Source: JABWAJ01 sp046153985 (lineage in GTDB: Bacteria; Bacteroidota; Bacteroidia; Chitinophagales; Saprospiraceae). Taken from it: a DNA stretch of 11,519 bases. Positions 1 through 5,605 of this stretch are shown here, piece after piece (the first letter of the stretch is position 1; the number at the start of each line of letters is the position of its first letter). The stretch covers positions 1 through 11,519 of the forward strand of contig JBJXFD010000354.1 of assembly GCA_046153985.1 (NCBI GenBank), written 5' to 3'. The notes beneath the pieces were generated by a model. It did not search any database and was not told the DNA's origin. It saw nothing but the letters and a program-made list of their open reading frames with translations. Position numbers and translations under genes: made by a program.

Positions 1-153
1 TTTGTGATGGATTACAAAGCCGGCAAACGACACGGCTACCTGCGCAAGTGGTCGCCGGAAGGGGAAATGATTTATGAAGCGCGGTTTGAAATGGACTCGC
101 TGGTGGAGGTGAAGGGGGAGAAGTTGAGAGGGAGTGAGGGGGAGAAGGAGTGA
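1..153 (+). CDS. C-terminal end of a YwqK/MORN-repeat-like protein (partial)
   Basis: Frame 1 is open from the window edge to a TGA at 151-153, giving 50 codons of a gene that starts upstream. The visible peptide contains YKAGKRHGYLRKWSPEGEM, which matches the MORN-like pattern 'Y-x-G-K-x-x-G-x-x-x-x-W-x-x-x-G' of YwqK-type repeat proteins, usually annotated as an antitoxin component or a toxin-antitoxin MORN-repeat protein. These proteins are stacks of short beta-hairpins, and in Bacteroidota many are exported or act as binding scaffolds. The last dozen residues (from about residue 38, KGEKLRGSEGEKE) are highly charged. They are encoded by purine-rich DNA that merges into the 16-bp tandem repeat at 131-242, so the natural C-terminus has probably been replaced or extended by the repeat. 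The family call rests on a single repeat unit; the start and full domain set are outside the window. Confidence 0.55.
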   Translation, partial: FVMDYKAGKRHGYLRKWSPEGEMIYEARFEMDSLVEVKGEKLRGSEGEKE

Positions 154-242
154 GGGGGAGAAGGAGTGAGCGGGAGAAGGAGTGAGGGGGAGAGGGAGTG
201 AGGGGGAGAAGGAGTGAGGGGGAGAAGGAGTGAGCGGGAGAC
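131..242. repeat. 16-bp tandem repeat, 7 copies
   Basis: Seven head-to-tail copies of the unit GGAGTGAGGGGGAGAA start at 131, 147, 163, 179, 195, 211 and 227. The copies differ by at most two bases, for example a C in GAGCGGG of copies 3 and 7. One strand is almost pure purine. Each unit carries one TGA, and because 16 is not a multiple of 3, successive units put a stop in each of the three forward frames. The array closes the partial gene at 151-153 and lies between two convergent genes. Confidence 0.95.
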
Positions 243-247
243 GGTAG

Positions 248-268
248 GGGCGACCCACGCGGTCGCCC
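248..268. repeat. Short inverted repeat GGGCGACC/GGTCGCCC
   Basis: Two perfect 8-bp arms (248-255 and 261-268) flank a 5-base loop, directly after the 16-bp array and 12 bases beyond the end of the minus-strand XRE gene. It could act as a hairpin between the convergent genes. No T-run follows on either strand, so it is not a canonical intrinsic terminator. It resembles a dispersed 'TAGGGGCGACC...GGTCGCCC' palindrome. Confidence 0.6.
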
Positions 269-280
269 TGAGAGACAGCA

Positions 281-829
281 CTATTCCGGAGTCGTTCCAT
301 ATTGTGGAGGAACATCTTCCTGAGCAAGTGGTAAGGGGAATTCAACGTCTGCTTCTATGTATGAGGTTTCTTCAGACTCACTCCATGCAAATCGCCCGGA
401 TATAGCCGTACCCGCATGACTTTCGGTCAATTCATCCGCTTCAAATTCGCTTTGTGCAAATTCCAGTGGTGTACGCACCGTGGAGTATTTGCCCTCCACC
501 GCTTCAAATTCGTTTTGTGCAAACTCCAGCACTGGCACTTCAATCAGTTTAATGTCTAACACTTTTTCGATTTTTGAAATCGTCTCTAAAGTGAGGTTTT
601 CCGAACCTTTTAAAATTTTGCTGACGTATTGCGGGGAATAGCCCAATCGTTCTGCCAGCTCTTTTTGAGACATTCCATTTGCTCTCAGCCATCTCCCAAT
701 TGCGAGCGCTATGGAGAACGAAATATCCAGCCAAGCTTCGTTTTCTGCTCTCCATTTCGCTTGCTCTAACCATTTACTGTCTTTAATGGATTGAGCAAAT
801 AGTCTTTGTTTTATGCGCTCTAAGGACAT
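281..829 (-). CDS. XRE-family helix-turn-helix transcriptional regulator
   Basis: A 182-residue protein. Residues about 35-95 form an XRE/Cro helix-turn-helix, with the recognisable run MSQKELAERLGYSPQYVSKI followed by LKGSENLTLETISKIEKVLDI. This is the classical DNA-binding domain used by phage repressors and by HigA-type antitoxins. The first 35 residues are charged and helical, as in a common Bacteroidota subgroup of these regulators. The tail (about 96-182) is acidic and low in complexity and contains an internal duplication, LEFAQNEFEA at 101-110 and LEFAQSEFEA at 122-131. The start at 829 is chosen because a good Bacteroidota promoter lies 46 bases upstream. No toxin gene adjoins it on either side, so it is either a lone regulator or an antitoxin whose partner has been lost. 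Repeats around its promoter hint at autoregulation (inference). The target is unknown. Confidence 0.85.
   Translation of the reverse strand: MSLERIKQRLFAQSIKDSKWLEQAKWRAENEAWLDISFSIALAIGRWLRANGMSQKELAERLGYSPQYVSKILKGSENLTLETISKIEKVLDIKLIEVPVLEFAQNEFEAVEGKYSTVRTPLEFAQSEFEADELTESHAGTAISGRFAWSESEETSYIEADVEFPLPLAQEDVPPQYGTTPE
436..529. repeat. 31-bp in-frame direct repeat inside the XRE gene
   Basis: Bases 436-466 and 499-529 are two copies that differ at two positions and are offset by 63 bases (21 codons), so the reading frame is kept. They encode the duplicated LEFAQ(N/S)EFEA segments in the C-terminal tail of the regulator. The near identity of the DNA suggests a recent duplication. Confidence 0.9.
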
Positions 830-875
830 AATGCATACTCATATTGTACGGAATAGAGACTAATCGAAACAACTT

Positions 876-906
876 CAAATATATGGGTTATTTTAATGAA
901 AATCAA
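876..906 (-). promoter_or_regulatory. Bacteroidota-type promoter of the XRE gene
   Basis: On the minus strand a TTG (-33 element, plus-strand 904-906) is followed after exactly 20 bases by TATATTTG (-7 element, plus-strand 876-883). This fits the Bacteroidota primary sigma consensus TTG-N19-21-TAnnTTTG. The start codon at 829 lies 46 bases downstream of the -7 box. Confidence 0.8.
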
Positions 907-928
907 CTTATAGGTTTATTTTAATGAA
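888..928. repeat. Direct repeat overlapping the XRE promoter (possible operator)
   Basis: TTATTTTAATGAA occurs at 888-900 and again at 916-928, offset by 28 bases. Copy one lies between the -33 and -7 boxes and copy two is just upstream of -33. The placement suits binding sites for a regulator, most simply the XRE protein itself (inference). AT-rich composition makes chance a partial alternative. Confidence 0.5.
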
Positions 929-953
929 TTTTCATCTCTAATCTACAAAAAAT

Positions 954-1033
954 CCGCCGAACAGTGTTCAGCGGAACAAAATTCGCCGAATCAGAGTTCG
1001 GCGGTACAACTTCCGCCGAACAGCGTTCGGCGG
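954..1033. repeat. Three palindromic repeats (CCGCCGAAC...GTTCGGCGG family)
   Basis: Three related palindromes stand at 954-974, 982-1004 and 1013-1033. The third is perfect, with arms CCGCCGAAC and GTTCGGCGG around AGC. The second has core arms CGCCGAA/TTCGGCG, and the first has one arm mutated (TTCAGCGG). All are followed by a G(A/T)AC-like base run. A fourth copy sits 4.4 kb away at 5430-5449. The cluster begins five bases after the helicase stop codon, so it may act as a 3' hairpin for that transcript, but no U-run follows. Confidence 0.85.
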
Positions 1034-1037
1034 TACG

Positions 1038-3950
1038 TTATGCCAGCAACGCCTCCAAATCACTCCTACTAAACGCCACTCTACCTGCATTTTCCACAAT
1101 ATCTTCTGCCAATTGGGCTTTGCGTTCCTGAAGTTTCAGGATTTTTTCTTCGATGCTGTTGCGGGTAATGAACTTGAGGGCAAACACATTTTTGTCCTGC
1201 CCGATGCGGTGCGCCCGGGCGATGGCCTGCGATTCGGTGGCGGGGTTCCACCACGGGTCGAGGATGAAGACGTAATCAGCGGCGGTGAGGTTGAGGCCCG
1301 CCCCACCCGCTTTGATGGAAAGCAGAAAAAACTGCGTGGCCGGGTCGGTCTGGAATTGTTTTACGGCGGCTTCGCGCTCGCGGGACGACTGTTCGCCCGT
1401 CAGCCAGGCAAATGGGTAGTTGGCGGCCTCTAATTCCGCCCGAAACAGCTGTAAATACTGCACAAAAGAGCTGAATACCAAAACCTTGTGCCCGCCTTTT
1501 CGCACCTCTTCCAAACGCTCCAGCACGTCGCGAAACTTGCCGCTGTCGTCGTCGTAATCAGGTAAAACCAAGCGCGGGTGGTTCACCATTTGCCGCAGTT
1601 TAGTGAGGGCCTGCAACACCATAATCCGGTATTGTTCGTTGCCCGGCTGGAAGTTTTCGAGCAGGAAATTCCGCGCCGCCGACTTCTCTTTTTCGTAGAG
1701 TTTGCGCTGCGCTTCGGTCATTTCGGTATAAAAAAGCTGGGTACTTAACGGCGGAAGATCCTGCGCCACCGCTTCTTTGGTGCGGCGCAACAGGTAGGGT
1801 TGCACCATCGTCCGGAGAAGCTCTTTTTGCACTTCGTCCTGGCCTTTTTCGATGGGTGTGATGAAGCTGCGCTGAAAAAAACCGTAGCTGCCCAAAAGGC
1901 CGGGGTTGGCAAACTCCATTTGCGACCAGAGGTCCGACAAGGAGTTTTCGATGGGGGTGCCACTCAAAGAAAGCCGGTGTTCGGATTCCAGGTTATTGAG
2001 GGCTTTGAAGACCTTGCTTTCGCGGTTTTTGATGTACTGGCTTTCGTCGAGCACCACGTAGGTGTATTCGATTTGCCGCAGCAATTCCAAGTCCTTGAGC
2101 GCGGTTTGGTAGGTCGTCAACACCACGTCGAAGCGGCTGATGAGGCGGATGTCTTTGTGGCGCTTGGGGCCGGTGTGTTCATATACCGTGAGCGAGGGTG
2201 CAAATTTGGCCAGCTCCTGCCGCCAGTTGAACACCAATGAAGCAGGCAGCACAATGAGCGCGTGCAGCGGATTGAGGAAACCGGTGTCCGATGCCGGTTG
2301 AAAAAGGTTGAGCTGGGAAGCCTGCACCGTTTCGGTTTTCGGTTTTTCCGCTTTCGCGTAAAGCAATAAAGCAATGGTTTGCAGGGTTTTACCCAACCCC
2401 ATATCGTCCGCCAAACAAGCCCCCAATCCGTTGTGGTACAATTGCACCAGCCAGCGCACGCCGTCGGTTTGGTAAGGCCGCAATTCTGCGCGCAGCAGCG
2501 GCGAAATCCGGAAATCCTCCGGCGCTTGTGCATCCACCAGCGTTTTGGGCGGTTCCAGAAACTCAAGATCCGACAAAAGGGTGTACTGGCTTTTCGCCAA
2601 ACGCAGCCCTTCGCCGTCTTTTTTGGCAAACTGCGATAAGTGTTGATAGCGCGCCATCCATTCCGCCGGGATGAGGAAAAAATTGCCGTCGGGCAGCGGG
2701 AAAAAGCGGTTTTGCTCGCGGATGTAGCGGGCAATCGCCAAAAACGGCACCTCCAACTCCCCTACCCTAACCATACCGTGTATGTCGAACCAGTCGTTGC
2801 GGGATTCGGTGCGCAATTCCACCGTTGCAGCCGAAAGCGCGATGGTTTTGTCTTCCACTTTGGGTAAAGTCAGCGTAAAACCCGCCGCTTCCAGTTCCCG
2901 GCGTTGTTGCCCCAACCACCCGAGCAAGTGGTAGGGATCAACGGTCGGCGCTTTTTCTGTCAGTTGGAACGCGCTGCCGGATGCGTTTTCCAAGCCAAAT
3001 CCACGCAGTTTTTCAATAAAAGCCGCTTCCGCTGCCTGGTCGCGCCGCACGGTAATGACCCGGATGTCTTCTTCGCCCTTAAATTCCAGGGCCGTTTTGG
3101 ATTGCTTTTTATGGCTCCACAAAAAAACCGCGCGGGAGTACACCATTTCCACCTTCAGCACCCAGTCGCCACCAAACACATTTTGCACCGGCTCAATGTG
3201 GCAACCTTGCAGTTCCGTGTGCTGGACGACCTCGAAACCCTGCGCCTCGATGTCCACCTTTTCGGCAATTTTGAGGATGAACCGCTCGAAATAGGTTTTG
3301 ACGCTCGGGCGCGGGATCACGACCACTTCCTTTTTTTGAAACGGCTTCACCAGGTTGCCATTCAGGTGGGCGATGCGGCACAGGCGCCAGTCCACAGTCA
3401 CCCAGGCCGGGTGGTTGGTGATGGGTTCGATGTTGCGGGCGTTGGCGTTGAAGCGCCCCTGCTCGCCCACAAATTCCAGTCGGTAACGGATGCTCGTTTC
3501 CGTGCGTTGAAACAACAGGAAAGGTTGCAACTCTTCATCGCTCAATTCCAGCAGAAAATCTTTGACCAGCCCCCGGCGATCCACGTCTTTCGTCAGCGGC
3601 AGGCGGTGTTGCACAATCAAACCGAGCCATTCGTCCATTTTGCGGTGTACGGCGTTCAATATCACCGATTTGATGTCGTCCGTCTCAAGCAATTGCGCCA
3701 AAGACAGCGGCTTTTTTCGCCCGGCATTGTACTTGTCTTCCAGGGCTTTAGGCTGCAAATCTTCCACGATTCGCAGTAGTTTATCGCGCAATGGATCTTT
3801 TGGAAAATCGAGTGCGGCCACGGTTTGCGGCGTTGCGCGCTGTTTGATGTGGGTGAGCCGGCCATCGCGGTCGGCGGTGACGAGCAAAGCGTCGGGCAGG
3901 TAAATTCCTTCCGAAAATTGGTTCAGGTTGTAGACGACGACGGTGGACAT
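1038..3950 (-). CDS. SNF2-family DEAD/DEAH-box helicase (SWI2/SNF2 translocase)
   Basis: A 970-residue protein taken from the ATG at 3950 (MSTVVVYNLNQF). The frame stays open upstream to 4064, but that extension is basic, low in complexity and crosses the divergent promoter. All SNF2 motifs are present in the C-terminal half: the Q-like region RPYQTDGVRWL (about 491-501), Walker A DDMGLGKT (515-522), motif II DESQ (635-638), SGTPIENSLSDLWS (663-676), FSSF (846-849), GGAGLNL (882-888), and motif VI QAIARAHRIGQ (908-918). Such enzymes use ATP to translocate along double-stranded DNA and remodel protein-DNA complexes; bacterial members act in transcription recycling, repair or defence. The N-terminal ~470 residues match no domain I recognise, and I see no SWIM zinc finger. 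The box reads DESQ instead of the more usual DEAQ or DEAH. No defence partner genes (methylase, phospholipase D-like nuclease) are adjacent, so a housekeeping role is as likely as defence. Confidence 0.93.
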   Translation of the reverse strand: MSTVVVYNLNQFSEGIYLPDALLVTADRDGRLTHIKQRATPQTVAALDFPKDPLRDKLLRIVEDLQPKALEDKYNAGRKKPLSLAQLLETDDIKSVILNAVHRKMDEWLGLIVQHRLPLTKDVDRRGLVKDFLLELSDEELQPFLLFQRTETSIRYRLEFVGEQGRFNANARNIEPITNHPAWVTVDWRLCRIAHLNGNLVKPFQKKEVVVIPRPSVKTYFERFILKIAEKVDIEAQGFEVVQHTELQGCHIEPVQNVFGGDWVLKVEMVYSRAVFLWSHKKQSKTALEFKGEEDIRVITVRRDQAAEAAFIEKLRGFGLENASGSAFQLTEKAPTVDPYHLLGWLGQQRRELEAAGFTLTLPKVEDKTIALSAATVELRTESRNDWFDIHGMVRVGELEVPFLAIARYIREQNRFFPLPDGNFFLIPAEWMARYQHLSQFAKKDGEGLRLAKSQYTLLSDLEFLEPPKTLVDAQAPEDFRISPLLRAELRPYQTDGVRWLVQLYHNGLGACLADDMGLGKTLQTIALLLYAKAEKPKTETVQASQLNLFQPASDTGFLNPLHALIVLPASLVFNWRQELAKFAPSLTVYEHTGPKRHKDIRLISRFDVVLTTYQTALKDLELLRQIEYTYVVLDESQYIKNRESKVFKALNNLESEHRLSLSGTPIENSLSDLWSQMEFANPGLLGSYGFFQRSFITPIEKGQDEVQKELLRTMVQPYLLRRTKEAVAQDLPPLSTQLFYTEMTEAQRKLYEKEKSAARNFLLENFQPGNEQYRIMVLQALTKLRQMVNHPRLVLPDYDDDSGKFRDVLERLEEVRKGGHKVLVFSSFVQYLQLFRAELEAANYPFAWLTGEQSSREREAAVKQFQTDPATQFFLLSIKAGGAGLNLTAADYVFILDPWWNPATESQAIARAHRIGQDKNVFALKFITRNSIEEKILKLQERKAQLAEDIVENAGRVAFSRSDLEALLA

Positions 3951-4003
3951 AGGGGGGCGAAAATAGGAAAAAATGGGGAGATGGGGGTAGCGCTTTTTTC
4001 TAT

Positions 4004-4034
4004 TTGGGATTCTCCTTTGCCTCCTGTATCTTTG
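4004..4034 (+). promoter_or_regulatory. Bacteroidota-type promoter of the toxin-antitoxin module
   Basis: TTG at 4004-4006, a 20-base spacer, then TATCTTTG at 4027-4034 form an exact match to TTG-N20-TAnnTTTG. The antitoxin ATG follows 24 bases after the -7 box. The site lies in the 108-base divergent gap between the helicase and the module. Confidence 0.85.
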
Positions 4035-4058
4035 TACTTTGGCATAAAAATATATTCT

Positions 4059-4295
4059 ATGCAAACTTTGGCAGATCGCAAATTGAATACCATTGCTTCA
4101 ATTACCCGATTGGAAGATGAAGAATTGCTATCGCTGATCGAGCAATTGCTTGCAAAGCCCAAACTTGAAGATTGGGCGGATTCGCTTACACTAAAGGAGC
4201 GTACTGATCTTGAAGAAGGTTTGCGTGACCTTCAGGCCGGTAAGACACAAGACTTTGAAACTTTTATGGAACAAATGAACAGAAAGTTTTCATGA
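4059..4295 (+). CDS. Putative type II antitoxin (partner of the RelE/ParE-like toxin)
   Basis: A 78-residue, acidic, mostly helical protein (MQTLADRKLN...). The frame is open further upstream, but the ATG at 4059 is chosen because it lies 24 bases after a strong promoter; earlier starts would precede that promoter. The layout is typical of Bacteroidota antitoxins paired with ParE/RelE toxins: a short N-terminal helical part, then a pattern like LTLKERTDLEEGLRDLQAGK in residues 43-62, and a C-terminal segment that would wrap around the toxin. The stop codon overlaps the toxin start by four bases (ATGA, 4292-4295), so the two are translationally coupled, as is usual when antitoxin must be made in step with toxin. 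No DNA-binding motif (HTH or ribbon-helix-helix) is obvious, so how it autoregulates is unclear. The function call rests largely on the neighbour. Confidence 0.75.
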   Translation: MQTLADRKLNTIASITRLEDEELLSLIEQLLAKPKLEDWADSLTLKERTDLEEGLRDLQAGKTQDFETFMEQMNRKFS

Positions 4296-4567
4296 AAGTG
4301 ATTTTGTCTGCGAAAGCTTGTAAACAATTAGAAAACCTCCTCGATTATTTGGAAACCAATTGGTCTGCAACGACGCGGCGAAAATTCCAAAAACGTTTTG
4401 ATTTCTTCATTTCTGCCATAAAGACCTTGCCATATTCCTTTCCTGAATCCAAAGTTTTTCCGAATTGCAGAAAATGTGTAATTACTCCACAAACCTCTGT
4501 TTATTATCTTGTTGAAGACCATATCATAAAGATCATATCGGTTCAGGATAACCGGCAAAATAATTGA
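4292..4567 (+). CDS. RelE/ParE-superfamily toxin
   Basis: A 91-residue basic protein with the RelE/ParE fold signature. A N-terminal strand MKVILSAKA precedes a helical hairpin (KQLENLLDYLETNWSATTRR, then KFQKRFDFFISAI). Strands follow with P-ESKVF--CRKCVIT (about 51-65), SVYYLVEDHIIKI (69-81) and the terminal IISVQDNRQNN. The 'Y-x-v-e-d-x-I-x-I-x-x-v-x-D-x-R-Q' ending is the hallmark of ParE-like members. RelE members cleave ribosome-bound mRNA and ParE members poison DNA gyrase; the C-terminus (DNRQNN) favours the ParE/YoeB-like subgroup, but the exact target cannot be read here. It starts inside the antitoxin stop codon (ATGA). The length is normal for the family and no residue looks disabled, so the module is probably intact. 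Confidence 0.85.
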   Translation: MKVILSAKACKQLENLLDYLETNWSATTRRKFQKRFDFFISAIKTLPYSFPESKVFPNCRKCVITPQTSVYYLVEDHIIKIISVQDNRQNN

Positions 4568-4866
4568 TTTATTTATTTATGAACCAAAGCTTTTTTGTGG
4601 AAAGCATTACAAGAAAAACCAGGATAGTGGCGCAAAGTCCTGTTGTGTAAATGTACTTCGCACTGCTTGGTTTTGCGCGTGAACTATAATTTAATTCTTT
4701 GATTATCAGCGTTAAACACAATAATTCGGCTTCGTACCTAACGGTGCGAGGTATATAAGATTGAATTTTAGATTTACACAAAAAATGAACTCATTTCCAT
4801 TTCATGCTTTTGTTTGACCGGATGAGGTTTGAAGGTTTTCCTGATGAAGCGGGACATTCTTGCTTC
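4568..4866. other. AT-rich gene-poor intergenic region
   Basis: About 300 bases between the toxin and the anti-sigma-like gene without a convincing gene. A minus-strand open frame at 4569-4781 (70 codons) encodes a hydrophobic stretch but has no recognisable family and is probably chance. A GCGCAAA/TTTGCGC inverted pair (4630-4636 with 4673-4679) and a CTAACGGTGCGAGG segment near 4738 look like remnants of repetitive DNA. I see no tRNA, terminator or consensus promoter. Confidence 0.5.
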
Positions 4867-5193
4867 CTATTTTAAAAGAAAAAAGAAATAATACAACGCC
4901 ACTGCGACTCCTCCTAAGCCAATTGCTGCAATCTGTAGCCACAAAATATACTTCGTGCTTTCCTGCGCTTGTTGCTCTTGATATTGTTTTACAGCCAGGA
5001 CAAACTGTTTTTTGGTTTCCAGTTCCGCCAGCCCCTTATACTGACTCTCCCTCCGGATTTTTTTAAACATCGCCATTTCCTGCTGCCTGTGGGTGCTGTC
5101 ATGCAGTAGTTGCTCGAAAGCAACCCGCTCGGCACGATCCATGTCGCCTTCGAGGTAGGCTTCCAGGCGATCATATCGCTGATCACTTTCCAT
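4867..5193 (-). CDS. Small single-pass membrane protein, anti-sigma-factor-like
   Basis: A 108-residue protein. Residues 1-35 read RYDRLEAYLEGDMDRAERVAFEQLL, matching the 'I/L-x-x-Y-L-x-G-x-L-s-x-x-E-x-x-x-F-E-x-x-L' start of many Bacteroidota anti-sigma-factor-like proteins. A charged helical linker runs to about residue 80, with a coiled-coil-prone QYQEQQAQEST. One transmembrane helix spans about 82-105 (KYILWLQIAAIGLGGVAVAL and following aromatics). The predicted topology is a cytoplasmic N-terminus with a C-terminal anchor. True anti-sigma factors usually sit next to an ECF sigma gene and have a periplasmic domain; here neither is present. The partner may lie elsewhere, or the gene may be an orphan or a truncated relic. 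In Saprospiraceae similar small proteins also occur beside CHAT/TPR genes, which are absent here. The ATG at 5193 begins the conserved pattern and is well placed. Confidence 0.65.
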   Translation of the reverse strand: MESDQRYDRLEAYLEGDMDRAERVAFEQLLHDSTHRQQEMAMFKKIRRESQYKGLAELETKKQFVLAVKQYQEQQAQESTKYILWLQIAAIGLGGVAVALYYFFFLLK

Positions 5194-5242
5194 GGTAGGT
5201 TTGTTTTTTTGAAAACGATATTAGATCATCAAAGATTATCCC

Positions 5243-5260
5243 AACAAAAGGGCTTTTGTT
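5243..5260. repeat. 18-bp perfect palindrome upstream of the anti-sigma-like gene
   Basis: AACAAAAG (5243-5250) and CTTTTGTT (5253-5260) are perfect inverted arms separated by GG. On the minus strand it lies about six bases upstream of an imperfect -7 box (AATCTTTG, plus-strand 5230-5237), which itself is 36 bases before the start codon. The location suits an operator, though no regulator is known. Confidence 0.5.
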
Positions 5261-5263
5261 TAA

Positions 5264-5413
5264 AGTATCTATTTGCAATTAGACAAAGACCAGGAAATCA
5301 TCAAAGCCTCTGAAAATCTCAATACCGGAGCTGATCTCTACACTTTTTTTTGCACCACCCTGCCGGTTTCTTTTCTCGAAATCGGCGAGTTATTCCATTA
5401 TAGCAAGGATTGA
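5264..5413 (+). other. Open stretch without a start codon; possible gene relic
   Basis: Between the stop TAA at 5261 and TGA at 5411, one plus-strand frame is open for 49 codons and reads like protein (for example LDKDQEIIKASENLNTGADL). It has no ATG and no family that I recognise. It could be the eroded 3' end of a lost gene or chance. The rest of 5194-5430 shows nothing else that I can identify. Confidence 0.15.
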
Positions 5414-5429
5414 AATCTGTTTTGAAGTT

Positions 5430-5449
5430 CGCCGAATCGGAGTTCGGCG
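5430..5449. repeat. Fourth copy of the CGCCGAA...TTCGGCG palindrome
   Basis: CGCCGAATCGGAGTTCGGCG is closest to the second copy of the 954-1033 cluster: same 7-bp arms, a six-base loop with one difference, and a following (A/G)TACA. This shows the palindrome is a dispersed family and not a local accident. Confidence 0.85.
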
Positions 5450-5459
5450 ATACAGCCCC

Positions 5460-5547
5460 GTGGTCGCCGGCTTTAGCTGGCTGACCCAATGCCTTGTCAT
5501 AGAGTCATTTAGCCAGGTCAGGTCTGCCAGCTAAAGCTGGCGACCAC
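5460..5547. repeat. 27-bp inverted repeat (GTGGTCGCC...GGCGACCAC)
   Basis: Bases 5460-5486 and 5521-5547 are inverted copies that agree at 25 of 27 positions around a 34-base loop. The right arm contains a smaller perfect palindrome (CCAGCTAAAGCTGG); in the left arm that palindrome is nearly kept. The RNA or single-stranded DNA could therefore form one long stem or two short hairpins. It lies just past the terminator of the T9SS gene. Confidence 0.9.
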
Positions 5548-5581
5548 AAAAAAGCCCCCGGAATCAACTCCCGGAGGCTTT
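5548..5581 (-). terminator. Rho-independent terminator of the T9SS-secreted protein gene
   Basis: On the minus strand AAAGCCTCCGG and CCGGGGGCTTT form an 11-bp stem with one mismatch around a 9-base loop (arms 5571-5581 and 5551-5561), followed by a T-run (plus-strand A-run 5548-5553). It begins 25 bases after the stop codon at 5606-5608. Confidence 0.85.
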
Positions 5582-5605
5582 ATATAAATGAAGGTACTTT
5601 ACCTT

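Noticed and set aside
954..1033. Regularly spaced palindromes resembling a mini CRISPR array
   Set aside because: The copies differ from each other, the gaps are only 7-8 bases, and no cas gene or leader is nearby; REP-like palindromes fit better.
2904..3779. Long plus-strand open frame opposite the helicase
   Set aside because: It is antisense to conserved helicase sequence and its composition (His/Arg/Val/Phe-rich) is that of a shadow of the real gene.
3951..4064. N-terminal 38-residue extension of the helicase
   Set aside because: It is basic and low in complexity, crosses the divergent promoter at 4004-4034, and the usual protein start follows at 3950.
4700..4760. Integron attC-like core sites (GTTAAAC near 4710, CCTAACGG near 4737)
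   Set aside because: The cores are in the wrong mutual order and spacing for an attC site, and no integrase or cassette array is visible.
4569..4781. 70-codon minus-strand open frame with a hydrophobic stretch
   Set aside because: No recognisable family or consensus promoter, and the AT-rich intergenic setting gives such hydrophobic frames by chance.
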